Part shown: positions 1 through 7,420 of the stretch, in pieces
Position numbering within the stretch: the first letter of the stretch is position 1
Layout of the letters: every line of letters starts with the position of its first letter
NCBI GenBank assembly: GCA_016293065.1
Contig: JAEDEY010000064.1
Span: 1 to 11,670 of the forward strand
Direction: 5' to 3'
From: Bacteroidales bacterium
Lineage (GTDB): Bacteria; Bacteroidota; Bacteroidia; Bacteroidales; UBA3663
DNA length: 11,670 nucleotides
Notes under the pieces: model-generated
Database searches by the model: none
Told to the model about the DNA's origin: nothing
What the model saw: the letters and a program-made list of their open reading frames with translations, nothing else
Translations under genes and position numbers: made by a program

Positions 1-30
1 TTGTTGCTCAGGCACTTATAAATAATGTTA

Positions 31-86
31 AACTATAGTGTTGCGGAATTAAGGTTTATATAATAACTATGTTGCAAAATTAAGGT
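31..86. repeat. Imperfect direct repeat, two copies
   Basis: Two near-identical copies lie 31 nt apart: 31-55 (AACTAT AGT GTTGC GG AATTAAGGT) and 65-86 (AACTAT GTTGC AA AATTAAGGT). The second lacks a 3-nt AGT and has AA for GG. The copies are AT-rich and fall in the unexplained left edge of the window. They could be the tail of an element or gene outside the window, or regulator sites; the sequence does not decide this. Confidence 0.55.
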
Positions 87-176
87 ATTTTCTTCTAAAA
101 ACAGACTAAATAGGAGGAAATTTCACAGCAAAAGCAAAAAAATGACGAATAAGTCAATAGTCTGCCACTTTTTTTG

Positions 177-184
177 TATATTTG
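177..184 (+). promoter_or_regulatory. Bacteroidetes-type -7 promoter box (no clear -33)
   Basis: TATATTTG fits the Bacteroidetes -7 consensus TAnnTTTG exactly and is followed by CG, as in the well-formed promoter at 1745-1752. No TTTG is found 19-21 nt upstream, so the -33 half is missing or weak. A start near 190 would give a transcript running through the inverted repeat at 345-620 and perhaps into the gene at 722. No other promoter for that gene was found. Confidence 0.4.
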
Positions 185-344
185 CGTGAGAATAACGTTT
201 ATCTGCCTGTGCAGATAGGATGCATCATTGTTTTTGTTTTGCATTCTTAAACTTATCCTCACAAGACGTCGAATCAGTTTCTTGCAGCAGACACTTCTAG
301 TTGAACATGAGCAGAATGACTTGACGGCTAAGTCGGAGATCCTG

Positions 345-620
345 CGTTCATCCTTCGTTCATCCTTCGCTAATTCTCCGTTCTTCCTCCGTCCTTCCTTC
401 GTTCTGCCTTTGTTCTTCCTTCGTTCTTCCTTCGCTTATTGTCCATTGATTGTCCATCGATTGTCCATCGATTGTCCATCGTTTCGATGGAGAAACAATG
501 GGGAAACAATGTAGAAAGTATGTACTTAAATTGAAGTAAGAACGAAGTAAGTACAAAGGCAGAACGAAGGAAAGACGAATGATGGACGGAAACTGAACGG
601 AGGCAGAACGAAGGAACAAA
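345..620. repeat. Large imperfect inverted repeat (long hairpin)
   Basis: The left half is a pyrimidine-rich series of CCTTCGTTC-like words and the right half is its purine-rich complement. The core is perfect: 394-413 pairs with 553-572 over 20 bp. Pairing continues inward, 412-433 with 533-554, with three mismatches, giving arms of 40 bp around a 99-nt loop. Outward, CTCCGTTC and TCCGTC words on the left meet complements around 580-605 with an interior loop. The 16-mer AGGCAGAACGAAGGAA occurs twice on the right (557-572, 601-616). If transcribed, this would form a very stable rod-like RNA. Short open frames in it translate to low-complexity Leu/Ser/Phe repeats and are not credible genes. 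Confidence 0.75.
438..481 (+). repeat. 11-bp tandem repeat, four copies
   Basis: ATTGTCCATCG is repeated head to tail at 438-448 (with one change, TTG for TCG), 449-459, 460-470 and 471-481. It lies in the loop of the larger inverted repeat. The last copy folds back: CCATCG (476-481), loop TTT, CGATGG (485-490), and ATTGT (471-475) can also pair with ACAAT (495-499). Slippage could change the copy number. Confidence 0.85.
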
Positions 621-721
621 GGATAAAAACTGAAAAAAACAGAAGGAACGTATAATATCGAATTGACAAAACTGAAAACTAAAACTAGAAACTAAAACAA
701 TAACTCTAAAACAATAAAACT

Positions 722-1609
722 ATGGCTATACTTAAATCGGGATTAGGCATCTTCTCTGGCAAGCTCGGAGGATTGAGAGCATGGGAATCGAATGGCAAGA
801 CCATTGTGGCAACTGTCAACAGGAATGCAAAGAACCCAAAGACAGAGGCGCAGATGAAACAGCGTGTCAAGATGAACAACATCCTGAACATCTACAAAGT
901 GCTGAAGCCTGCTCTCCAGGAGAACTTTGAGGGCATAGCAGGCAACAGGAACGCTGCGACGTTCTTCCGCAAGTACAATCTGATGCAGAAGCCTGTCTGG
1001 CTGACCAAGCGCAATGCATGGAACAGGGCTGTCGTTGCTCCGTACATAGTGTCGCAAGGCATCATCACTCCAATCGAATATTCCATGTCATCGGATGGCT
1101 TGGCATCGAACATCGAATTAGACACCCAAGACATAACTGAGTCAACCACAGTTTACGATCTGGCATCAACCATCCTTATGCATAATGAGAATTGGAGCGC
1201 AGGAGACACGCTTCAGGTTGTCGCCATGCGCCACTCACTCAAACAGGATATTCCAACAAGCATTTTTGATATTGGGATGGCATCAGTCACCTTCACTCTT
1301 TACAAATCCGACCACCAAACCCTTGCCTCTATACAGGAATTCAATCGACTAAACGAGATTGGTGTCACGATGGTCAACCGCGACGGACGACTTGGCATCG
1401 GCATCAGCGACAGTTCTGACTACATCTACGCATTGGCACTCGTCCATGGTCGAGGCAAGGGCATCAAGCGCCTTCTCTCGACACAAAGCCTTGTCCTCAG
1501 CGAAACTTCGATCTATGACAGTTATACCTCTTCAGAGCAGATGATTGAAGCTCTGAAGAGCTACAAGACGAATATGGAGCCAGATGCGTATCTTTCACCA
1601 AGCAAATAA
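722..1609 (+). CDS. DUF6266-family protein, function unknown
   Basis: This gene encodes 295 residues. The N-terminus has the pattern I recognise from DUF6266 proteins of Bacteroidetes: an FSGKLGGL motif (residues 11-18), a short stretch on to GKTIV (25-29), then KNPKTEAQMKQR (37-48), and a helical part with NRNAATFFRKYN (75-86). No signal peptide or membrane segment is seen, so it is probably cytoplasmic. It is longer than the 200-230 residues I would expect for this family, with a C-terminal beta-rich part from about residue 110. The start at 722 has an A-rich leader but no Shine-Dalgarno, which is normal in this phylum. It stands alone, between the repeat region and an independent promoter at 1721-1752. 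No function is claimed. Confidence 0.75.
   Translation: MAILKSGLGIFSGKLGGLRAWESNGKTIVATVNRNAKNPKTEAQMKQRVKMNNILNIYKVLKPALQENFEGIAGNRNAATFFRKYNLMQKPVWLTKRNAWNRAVVAPYIVSQGIITPIEYSMSSDGLASNIELDTQDITESTTVYDLASTILMHNENWSAGDTLQVVAMRHSLKQDIPTSIFDIGMASVTFTLYKSDHQTLASIQEFNRLNEIGVTMVNRDGRLGIGISDSSDYIYALALVHGRGKGIKRLLSTQSLVLSETSIYDSYTSSEQMIEALKSYKTNMEPDAYLSPSK
1528..1560. repeat. 11-bp perfect inverted repeat inside the DUF6266 gene
   Basis: CTCTTCAGAGC (1528-1538) is exactly complementary to GCTCTGAAGAG (1550-1560), with an 11-nt loop. It lies within the coding region about 50 nt before the stop and has no T-run after it, so it is not an ordinary terminator. It could slow 3' exonucleases or be chance. 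Confidence 0.4.
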
Positions 1610-1644
1610 CAAAACGAGTCTGGTGAGTCATTTTGAGTCTGCCC

Positions 1645-1680
1645 AAATGCATCCGCCATTTGCATTTTCCTTCTTTATTT
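1645..1680 (+). terminator. Possible weak terminator after the DUF6266 gene
   Basis: AAATGCA (1645-1651) pairs with TGCATTT (1661-1667) around a 9-nt loop and is followed by a T-rich stretch (TTCCTTCTTTATTT). The stem is short and AT-rich. Its place, 36 nt after the stop and before the next promoter, fits a terminator, but the call rests on position as much as structure. Confidence 0.35.
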
Positions 1681-1720
1681 GACAAAAAATTCTTGCAATT
1701 TGATAAATATCCTTAAAAGG

Positions 1721-1752
1721 TTTGTGTGGAACGAGGGAATTTATTATATTTG
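1721..1752 (+). promoter_or_regulatory. Bacteroidetes promoter for the lipoprotein-glmM operon
   Basis: A -33 TTTG (1721-1724) is followed by exactly 20 nt and a -7 box TATATTTG (1745-1752). This matches the known Bacteroidetes primary sigma consensus TTTG-N19-21-TAnnTTTG. Transcription should start near 1758-1760, giving a leader of about 14 nt before the ATG at 1773. It is the only clear promoter before the five same-strand genes ending at 8071. Confidence 0.8.
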
Positions 1753-1772
1753 CGCGTTTAATTTGAATAAAA

Positions 1773-2465
1773 ATGAAGAAAAAAATCCTTGCAATCACAA
1801 CCATTGTCGCTGCAATAGTCTGCACATCGTGTAACGACACGAAGAGCTATGCGGAATATGTGAGTGACGAACGTCATTACATCCAGGAATGGATTGATTA
1901 CAACGACATTGTTGTTGCTGACAAATTTGACGAAGAACAGATCAACGATATGGCAGAAGCGATACTGGTTGACAGCGTCTGCCCGAGCGAGTTCATCGAA
2001 CTTGGCAAGTGGTATCAGATTACCGACGGCTATTACAAGCGTATGCTCTTCAGGATTAATAGTTGGGGCAATGAGTATCCCGACATGCGTTCTTCGAAGA
2101 AATTCTTTGAGAACGAAAACGTGCTCGTGCGTTATCAGAATCTGCTCAACCTCTCTGACTACAACTATATTGAGCCAGAGAAGAACATTGCTCTCGACAA
2201 CCTTGACCCAAACAGCTACGAGGTCTGCTACAGCTGGAACCGCAATTACTATTGCTATCAGGGCTATGCCTATTCCTATGGCACAGGGTCATCGTATGAG
2301 TGCACAAGCGGAGGCGTAGGCTTCCCTATCCGTTTCCTGTGGCAGGGAGGTGAGGCATCGGTCATTGTACCATTCAACCTTACCCCAAGCACTTTCTCGT
2401 CTTATTACTACACTCTGTACTACGGCACAGTGCGTTATACAAAACCAAATTATCTACCACAATGA
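1773..2465 (+). CDS. Lipoprotein, DUF4827-like, possible degenerate FKBP fold
   Basis: This encodes 230 residues. A lysine-led hydrophobic signal peptide ends in CTSC, so Cys20 is the probable lipidated residue; the following NDTK lacks a clear acidic surface-export signal, which suggests the periplasmic face. Residues 24-140 contain helical, acidic stretches, and the C-terminal third is very rich in Tyr. The segment 190-200 (W-Q-G-G-E-A-S-V-I-V-P) resembles the GG-x-A-x-hydrophobic-P motif of FKBP prolyl isomerases, although the Tyr/Asp active-site pattern cannot be assigned. I recognise it as DUF4827-like, from memory and with moderate confidence. Its stop overlaps the glmM start by 4 nt (ATGA, 2462-2465), so the two are translationally coupled, which suggests an envelope-related role. 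Confidence 0.65.
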   Translation: MKKKILAITTIVAAIVCTSCNDTKSYAEYVSDERHYIQEWIDYNDIVVADKFDEEQINDMAEAILVDSVCPSEFIELGKWYQITDGYYKRMLFRINSWGNEYPDMRSSKKFFENENVLVRYQNLLNLSDYNYIEPEKNIALDNLDPNSYEVCYSWNRNYYCYQGYAYSYGTGSSYECTSGGVGFPIRFLWQGGEASVIVPFNLTPSTFSSYYYTLYYGTVRYTKPNYLPQ

Positions 2466-3865
2466 GTTTAATCAAATCTATCTCTGGTATCCGCGGAACC
2501 ATCGGTGGCAAAGCCGGCGAGGGACTCAATCCGCTTGACATTGTGAAGTTTACAGCTGCCTATGGCGCAGTTGTACGTAAAAATAATCCTAATGGCAGTC
2601 GCCGTATTGTAGTAGGTCGCGATGCACGCATCTCTGGACAGATGCTCTACAACTGTGTCAGCGGCACATTGATCGGCATGGGCTTCGACGTAGTGAACAT
2701 CGGTCTTGCCACAACTCCTACCACCGAGATTGCCGTGGTTGCAGAGAATGCCGATGGCGGTATCATACTGACAGCCAGCCACAACCCGATACAGTGGAAT
2801 GCTCTCAAGTTGCTCAACGAGAAGGGCGAGTTCTTTGACAAAGCCACAGGCGAAGAGGTGCTGCGCATAGCCGAGTCGGAAGACTTCAACTTCGCCGAGG
2901 TGATGGAAGTGGGCAAGATCACCAACAAGGACTATACCAACTATCACATACAGCAGGTGCTGAAGCTGAAGCTCGTCGATGTGGAGGCAATCCGCAAGGC
3001 TCGTTTCAGCGTGATGATCGACTGCGTGAACTCGGTGGGCGGACTTGTCATCCCTGCCCTGCTTGAAGCACTTGGCGTGAAGCGTATCTATCAGCTCAAC
3101 TGCACCGCCAACGGTCACTTTGCCCATAACCCTGAGCCAATACCTGCCAACCTCACCCAGATTTCTGAGGCTATACCAAAGTCGAAGGTCGATGTGGGCT
3201 TTGTGGTCGATCCAGACGTTGACCGTCTGGCAGTGATATGCGAGAACGGCGAGATGTTCGGTGAAGAATACACCCTCGTGAGCTGTGCCGACTATGTGCT
3301 CCAGCACACACCAGGCAACACCAGCTCGAACCTCTCATCATCACGAGCCTTGCGCGACGTGACCCGTGCCCGTGGCGGACATTATGAGGCTGCTGCTGTT
3401 GGCGAGGTCAATGTGGTGACCAAGATGAAAGACATCAACGCCGTGATAGGCGGAGAAGGCAATGGCGGTGTCATCTACCCAGAGGCACACTACGGCCGCG
3501 ACGCCCTGGTAGGAATAGCCCTCTTCCTCTCGAACCTCGCACACATCCGCAAGGAGAAGCCTGACTTCACCGTGAGCCAGCTGCGTGCCACATATCCACA
3601 ATACTGCATCGCCAAACAGCGTATCGATCTCACACCAGACATCGACATCGATGCCCTCCTAACCTCGGTCAAGGAAAAATACAGCAAGATGCCCGACGTC
3701 GAGATAACTGACATCGATGGCGTGAAGCTCGACTTCCCTGACCGATGGGTACACTTGCGCAAGTCAAACACCGAGCCAATCATCCGCGTGTATGCCGAAG
3801 CACAGACAATGGAGCTTGCTCAGGCAACAGCCGATGCCATTGCCGCCGAGGTGCACAATTCATAA
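2462..3865 (+). CDS. glmM: Phosphoglucosamine mutase (archaeal-like phosphohexomutase form)
   Basis: GlmM converts glucosamine-6-phosphate to glucosamine-1-phosphate in the cytoplasm, the step before UDP-GlcNAc synthesis for peptidoglycan and lipid A. The 467-residue protein has the full alpha-D-phosphohexomutase set. The phosphoserine loop is TASHNP (104-109; Ser106 takes the phosphate). The Mg site is DPDVDR (Asp250, Asp252, Asp254). The sugar loop is GGEGNGG (330-336). The C-terminal phosphate-binding loop is RKSNTEP (433-439). The HNPEPIPANL segment (222-231) and GGEGNGG, rather than the GGEQSGH of Escherichia-type GlmM, place it in the form seen in Bacteroidetes and archaea. Phosphomannomutase or phosphoglucomutase activity cannot be excluded by sequence alone. 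The start overlaps the upstream lipoprotein stop. Confidence 0.88.
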   Translation: MSLIKSISGIRGTIGGKAGEGLNPLDIVKFTAAYGAVVRKNNPNGSRRIVVGRDARISGQMLYNCVSGTLIGMGFDVVNIGLATTPTTEIAVVAENADGGIILTASHNPIQWNALKLLNEKGEFFDKATGEEVLRIAESEDFNFAEVMEVGKITNKDYTNYHIQQVLKLKLVDVEAIRKARFSVMIDCVNSVGGLVIPALLEALGVKRIYQLNCTANGHFAHNPEPIPANLTQISEAIPKSKVDVGFVVDPDVDRLAVICENGEMFGEEYTLVSCADYVLQHTPGNTSSNLSSSRALRDVTRARGGHYEAAAVGEVNVVTKMKDINAVIGGEGNGGVIYPEAHYGRDALVGIALFLSNLAHIRKEKPDFTVSQLRATYPQYCIAKQRIDLTPDIDIDALLTSVKEKYSKMPDVEITDIDGVKLDFPDRWVHLRKSNTEPIIRVYAEAQTMELAQATADAIAAEVHNS

Positions 3866-3919
3866 ACAAACACACAAAGTAACATTGCCACATTTTTACG
3901 ATGGCTTAATCTATTAACA

Positions 3920-5635
3920 ATGAAAAGACTGGTTTACGTCGTACTGCTTTCAGTATTTGCCTTCGCCTCATGCTCAAAGCCAGAAGAAGGCGAACTGACG
4001 ATTCTATTAACAACCGATGTGCACGGACTGGTACTGCCCTACAACTTCCTGTCGAAAAAGCCAGCCGAGGTCAGTCAAGCCAATGTCCACGCATACGTCG
4101 ATCAGCTCCGCCAGAAAGGCGAGAACGTGATTCTGCTCGATGCAGGAGATATGGCTGAGGGACAACCAAGCACATATTACTACAACAACGTAGCGAACAA
4201 AGACGAGCACATCGTGGGTCGAACAGCCAACTACATGGGATATGATGCCCTGGGTATTGGAGAAAACGATATTCAGTTTGGCGAAAAGATCTACAAAAAC
4301 CGTATGCCGAAATGGTTCGAGTCGCCCATTGTCTGCGCCAATGCCATCGACATACGCACCGGCAAGCCGATGTTCCAGCCATACGCCATCGTGAAACGTG
4401 GCGGCTTCAAGGTTGCCGTCATAGGTCTTACCTCACCAAATATGCGCGACTGGCTTACCCCTATCGCCTACGAGCACATCCACTTTGAGGAACTCGACGA
4501 GGCTGCCGCCAAATGGATAGCCGAAGTCAAGGCCAACGAGAAGCCAGACCTCATCATCGGTCTGTTCCACATCAAGTCATCGACCGTCAAGGAACTGCTC
4601 AGCAAGGTATCGGGCTTCGACCTAGTAATGTGCGGACAGGACCACGTAGGCTTCTGCGATTATGTCAAAGACGCTTCGGGCAAAGAGATTGCCGTAGTGC
4701 AGCCATTGCCTCGTTGTGAGGAAGTGGGACAAGCTAAGTTACACCTCAAGAAACGCGCCGACGACACATACGACATAAAGAGCACAATAGAGAGAGTGCC
4801 TATGAACACCGTGAAGCCAAACGAAGCATACTCAGCGACCTTCAACAACGAGATAGCACGCATCAACAACTATCTCGACGAGCCGCTTGGAACCTTCACC
4901 TGTGACCTCATCCCACAAGACGGATTGGTAGGCCCTTCGGTCATCGTAAATGCCATCCATGAGATGCAGCTCTGGATCTCGGGAGCAGAGGTGTCGTTGA
5001 CCAACTTCCTTGCCACCATCGACAACGTGCCTGCTGGTCAGTTCACAATGCGCAATCTCTTCAATGTCTATAAGTTTGAGAACCAGATTTGGACCATGCG
5101 CATGACAGGCGAGGAAATACATCAGTTCCTCGAACATGCCTATGGCTTGCAGTACAACACCATGACTGGCCCAGACGACCATCTCATCGCTTATGAGCTT
5201 GACTCGCTCGGCAACATCATCATGAGCGATTTCGGCCCAGAGCTGAAGACGGTGCAGTACAACTACTCATGTGCTGCCGGCATACGTTATACAGTCGATG
5301 TGTCGAAACCTGCCGGCGAACGAGTAGAAATCATTGGCATGAGCAACGGACAGACCTTCGACCCAGAAGCAGAATACCGTGTAGCGATGAACGACCACCA
5401 GGCAGTAGGCGGTGGAGGACACACTACTGAAGGCCTGCACTGGAACGACTCGATAGCCCTTTCGCGCATCATAGCCCTTTCGCCCAACGACATACGCATG
5501 AACTTCTCAAATTATATCCGTATGCGCGTGCGCATCGTGCCAAACTCTCGCGACGACTGGCAAGTCATCCCTAAGGAATGGTTCGACGCAGCCGCCCCAC
5601 GTGAGAAGAAGTTCCTAAGCAAATATCTGAAATAA
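3920..5635 (+). CDS. 5'-nucleotidase/UshA-like lipoprotein with degenerate active site
   Basis: This encodes 571 residues: a signal peptide ending at FASC (Cys18 lipidated), a calcineurin-like metallophosphatase domain (about 25-260), and a 5'-nucleotidase C-terminal domain (about 325-545, with AAGIRYTVD at 452-460 and VGGGGH at 496-501). Residues matching metal site 1 of UshA are kept: Asp33 and His35 (TTDVHG), Asp77 (DAGD) and His242. The motif that reads GNHD in the family is GEND here (114-117), so the metal-site-2 Asn is Glu115 and the catalytic His is Asn116. GHDH is GQDH (239-242), replacing the other site-2 His by Gln240. His217 remains. It may be a pseudo-enzyme, or an enzyme with changed metal use. 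The frame is open throughout, so this is not a decayed gene. It lies 54 nt after glmM and 16 nt before an intact paralogue. Confidence 0.85.
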   Translation: MKRLVYVVLLSVFAFASCSKPEEGELTILLTTDVHGLVLPYNFLSKKPAEVSQANVHAYVDQLRQKGENVILLDAGDMAEGQPSTYYYNNVANKDEHIVGRTANYMGYDALGIGENDIQFGEKIYKNRMPKWFESPIVCANAIDIRTGKPMFQPYAIVKRGGFKVAVIGLTSPNMRDWLTPIAYEHIHFEELDEAAAKWIAEVKANEKPDLIIGLFHIKSSTVKELLSKVSGFDLVMCGQDHVGFCDYVKDASGKEIAVVQPLPRCEEVGQAKLHLKKRADDTYDIKSTIERVPMNTVKPNEAYSATFNNEIARINNYLDEPLGTFTCDLIPQDGLVGPSVIVNAIHEMQLWISGAEVSLTNFLATIDNVPAGQFTMRNLFNVYKFENQIWTMRMTGEEIHQFLEHAYGLQYNTMTGPDDHLIAYELDSLGNIIMSDFGPELKTVQYNYSCAAGIRYTVDVSKPAGERVEIIGMSNGQTFDPEAEYRVAMNDHQAVGGGGHTTEGLHWNDSIALSRIIALSPNDIRMNFSNYIRMRVRIVPNSRDDWQVIPKEWFDAAAPREKKFLSKYLK

Positions 5636-5651
5636 ACCGTAGAAACAGAAT

Positions 5652-7391
5652 ATGAAAAAGCATGCTCTTATGCTTGCCTCAGTTCTTGCACTGGCATCAT
5701 GTACGACAAAGGTAGAGAAACCTGAATCGGCCGATCTGGTACTGCTATATACTACCGACGTGCATGGAGCCTGTCTGCCATACGACTTCAAGCAAGACCA
5801 GCTGGCAGAAGTGAGTCTCGCCAATGTCTATTCCTACGTAAAACAGGAACGCCAAGCCAATCCCGATAAGGTGATGCTCTTCGACACTGGCGATTTCCTG
5901 CAGGGACAGCCGTCGATCTACTACTACAACTTTGTAGATACCACATCGCAGCACGCTGTGGCTAGGATATACAACTACATGGGCTACGATGCCGTGGGGT
6001 TTGGCAATCATGATGTCGAGCCAGGCGAAGATGTCTATCTGCGACGCCTGCCGAAGATGTTCGACATGCCATGGATATGTGCAAATGCCATCAAATCGGA
6101 AACAGGCACACCAATGTTTGACCCTTATGCCATCATAGAGCGACAGGGGTTGAAGATTGCCGTGCTTGGACTCATCACACCAAATATCCACTCATGGCTG
6201 CCGAAGACTCTATGGGCAGACATCGAGTTTGAGGATATGGTAGAGTGTGCACAGAAGTGGATTCCAATAATCAATGAACGCGAACAGCCAGACCTCATCA
6301 TCGGACTTTTCCATGCTGGTCACGACTACACAGTCAATGGCAACAACCTCGACACCCGCTTCAACGAGAACGGCGCGATACCTGTAGCCATCAAGGTTCC
6401 GGGCTTCGACCTTGTTCTGCTCGGACACGACCATGATGCCATGACAACTGAGGTAGTGAATGTGGAAGGCGACACCGTGAAGGTACTTGATGCAGGCACA
6501 GCAGCCCGCTACATCGGACGTGCCGACATCCACTTGGAGCGTCAGGCTGATGGCACATATAGCAAAACCATTGAGACCCGTCTGATAGAGAGCAAGCAAT
6601 ACGAGGCAGACCCAGAATTCTGCAACCACTTTGTCGATATAGTCAAAACCGTCGAAGAATATATAAAAGAACCTATTGGCACACTGACAGAGAGCATCTA
6701 TGGCATAGATGGACTATATGGACCATGCAAATTCAGTGACCTCATTCATGACGCACAACTCTGGGCGACAAACGCCGATGTCTCGATGTCGTCGGTACTA
6801 TCGCCATACGACATGATACCGGCAGGAAAGATCACACTACGCCATCTGTTCTCCATCTATAAGTTCGAGAACGAGCTCTTCACGTTGCGCATGACAGGTG
6901 CCGACATCAAGAACTTTATCGAGTATGGCTTCAGCAACCAGTTTGCTACTATGCATAGCCCTAACGACCCTCTGATCAAGAGAGGAAAAGACGGCAAGCC
7001 TGTTACACCATCGTTCAACTACACCTCGGCAGCCGGCATACGCTATGTGGTCGATATCACCAAGCCTGCAGGCGAACGTGTCAAGATTCTGTCGATGAGC
7101 GATGGCTCGAGATTCTCGATGGACAAAGACTATAGCGTAGCCATCAATAGCTATCAGGCATCGGGAGGCGGAGGCTTCATCCCAGTTGGACTTGGATGGG
7201 ACGCAAAGACACTGGAGGAACACACCATCGACACCACACCATTAGATGTGCGCAGCTACATAGCATCGTATATCAAAGAGAAAGGCGTCATCACCCCACG
7301 TCTGAGAGGCGACTGGGAGATTATCCCGACCGACCTTTGGAAAGCAGGCAAAGAACGAGAGATAGCGAGTGCAAACCGCAGTTTCCGTTGA
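5652..7391 (+). CDS. 5'-nucleotidase / UDP-sugar hydrolase-like lipoprotein
   Basis: This encodes 579 residues and is a tandem paralogue of the gene before it. The signal peptide ends in LASC (Cys17 lipidated; the following TTKVE lacks a strong surface-export signal, so it probably faces the periplasm). In the metallophosphatase domain (about 28-290) every expected residue is present: Asp36 and His38 (TTDVHG), Asp81 (DTGD), Asn119-His120 (GNHD), His221 (GLFH) and His259/His261 (GHDH). The 5'-nucleotidase C-terminal domain (about 343-560) has AAGIRYVVD (460-468) and SGGGGF (504-509), part of the nucleotide-binding region. UshA-type enzymes remove phosphate from nucleotides or split UDP-sugars in the periplasm; the actual substrate here is unknown. 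The 16-nt gap upstream and 29-nt gap downstream suggest one transcript. Confidence 0.88.
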   Translation: MKKHALMLASVLALASCTTKVEKPESADLVLLYTTDVHGACLPYDFKQDQLAEVSLANVYSYVKQERQANPDKVMLFDTGDFLQGQPSIYYYNFVDTTSQHAVARIYNYMGYDAVGFGNHDVEPGEDVYLRRLPKMFDMPWICANAIKSETGTPMFDPYAIIERQGLKIAVLGLITPNIHSWLPKTLWADIEFEDMVECAQKWIPIINEREQPDLIIGLFHAGHDYTVNGNNLDTRFNENGAIPVAIKVPGFDLVLLGHDHDAMTTEVVNVEGDTVKVLDAGTAARYIGRADIHLERQADGTYSKTIETRLIESKQYEADPEFCNHFVDIVKTVEEYIKEPIGTLTESIYGIDGLYGPCKFSDLIHDAQLWATNADVSMSSVLSPYDMIPAGKITLRHLFSIYKFENELFTLRMTGADIKNFIEYGFSNQFATMHSPNDPLIKRGKDGKPVTPSFNYTSAAGIRYVVDITKPAGERVKILSMSDGSRFSMDKDYSVAINSYQASGGGGFIPVGLGWDAKTLEEHTIDTTPLDVRSYIASYIKEKGVITPRLRGDWEIIPTDLWKAGKEREIASANRSFR

Positions 7392-7420
7392 TCGGTTCAT
7401 TGAGCAAAGCCCAATAACGC

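Noticed and set aside
228..449. Small open frame through the pyrimidine-rich repeats
   Set aside because: Its product is mostly repeated Ser/Leu/Phe/Pro words made by the CCTTCGTTC repeats; no start signal or domain supports a gene.
438..481. Tandem units as a possible CRISPR array
   Set aside because: The 11-bp units are contiguous with no spacers and no cas genes are nearby.
359..619. Minus-strand small open frame across the inverted repeat
   Set aside because: Its sequence only reflects the inverted and tandem repeats and contains a repeated MDNQWTI-like run from the 11-bp units.
2468..3307. 279-codon open frame on the minus strand inside glmM
   Set aside because: Antisense to a gene with all family motifs, with a His/Val-rich product lacking any known pattern; a codon-bias shadow.
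3866..3919. Possible promoter or terminator between glmM and the first nucleotidase gene
   Set aside because: No TAnnTTTG box is present, and the only stem (GCCA/TGGC) is 4 bp, so I treat the genes as one transcript.
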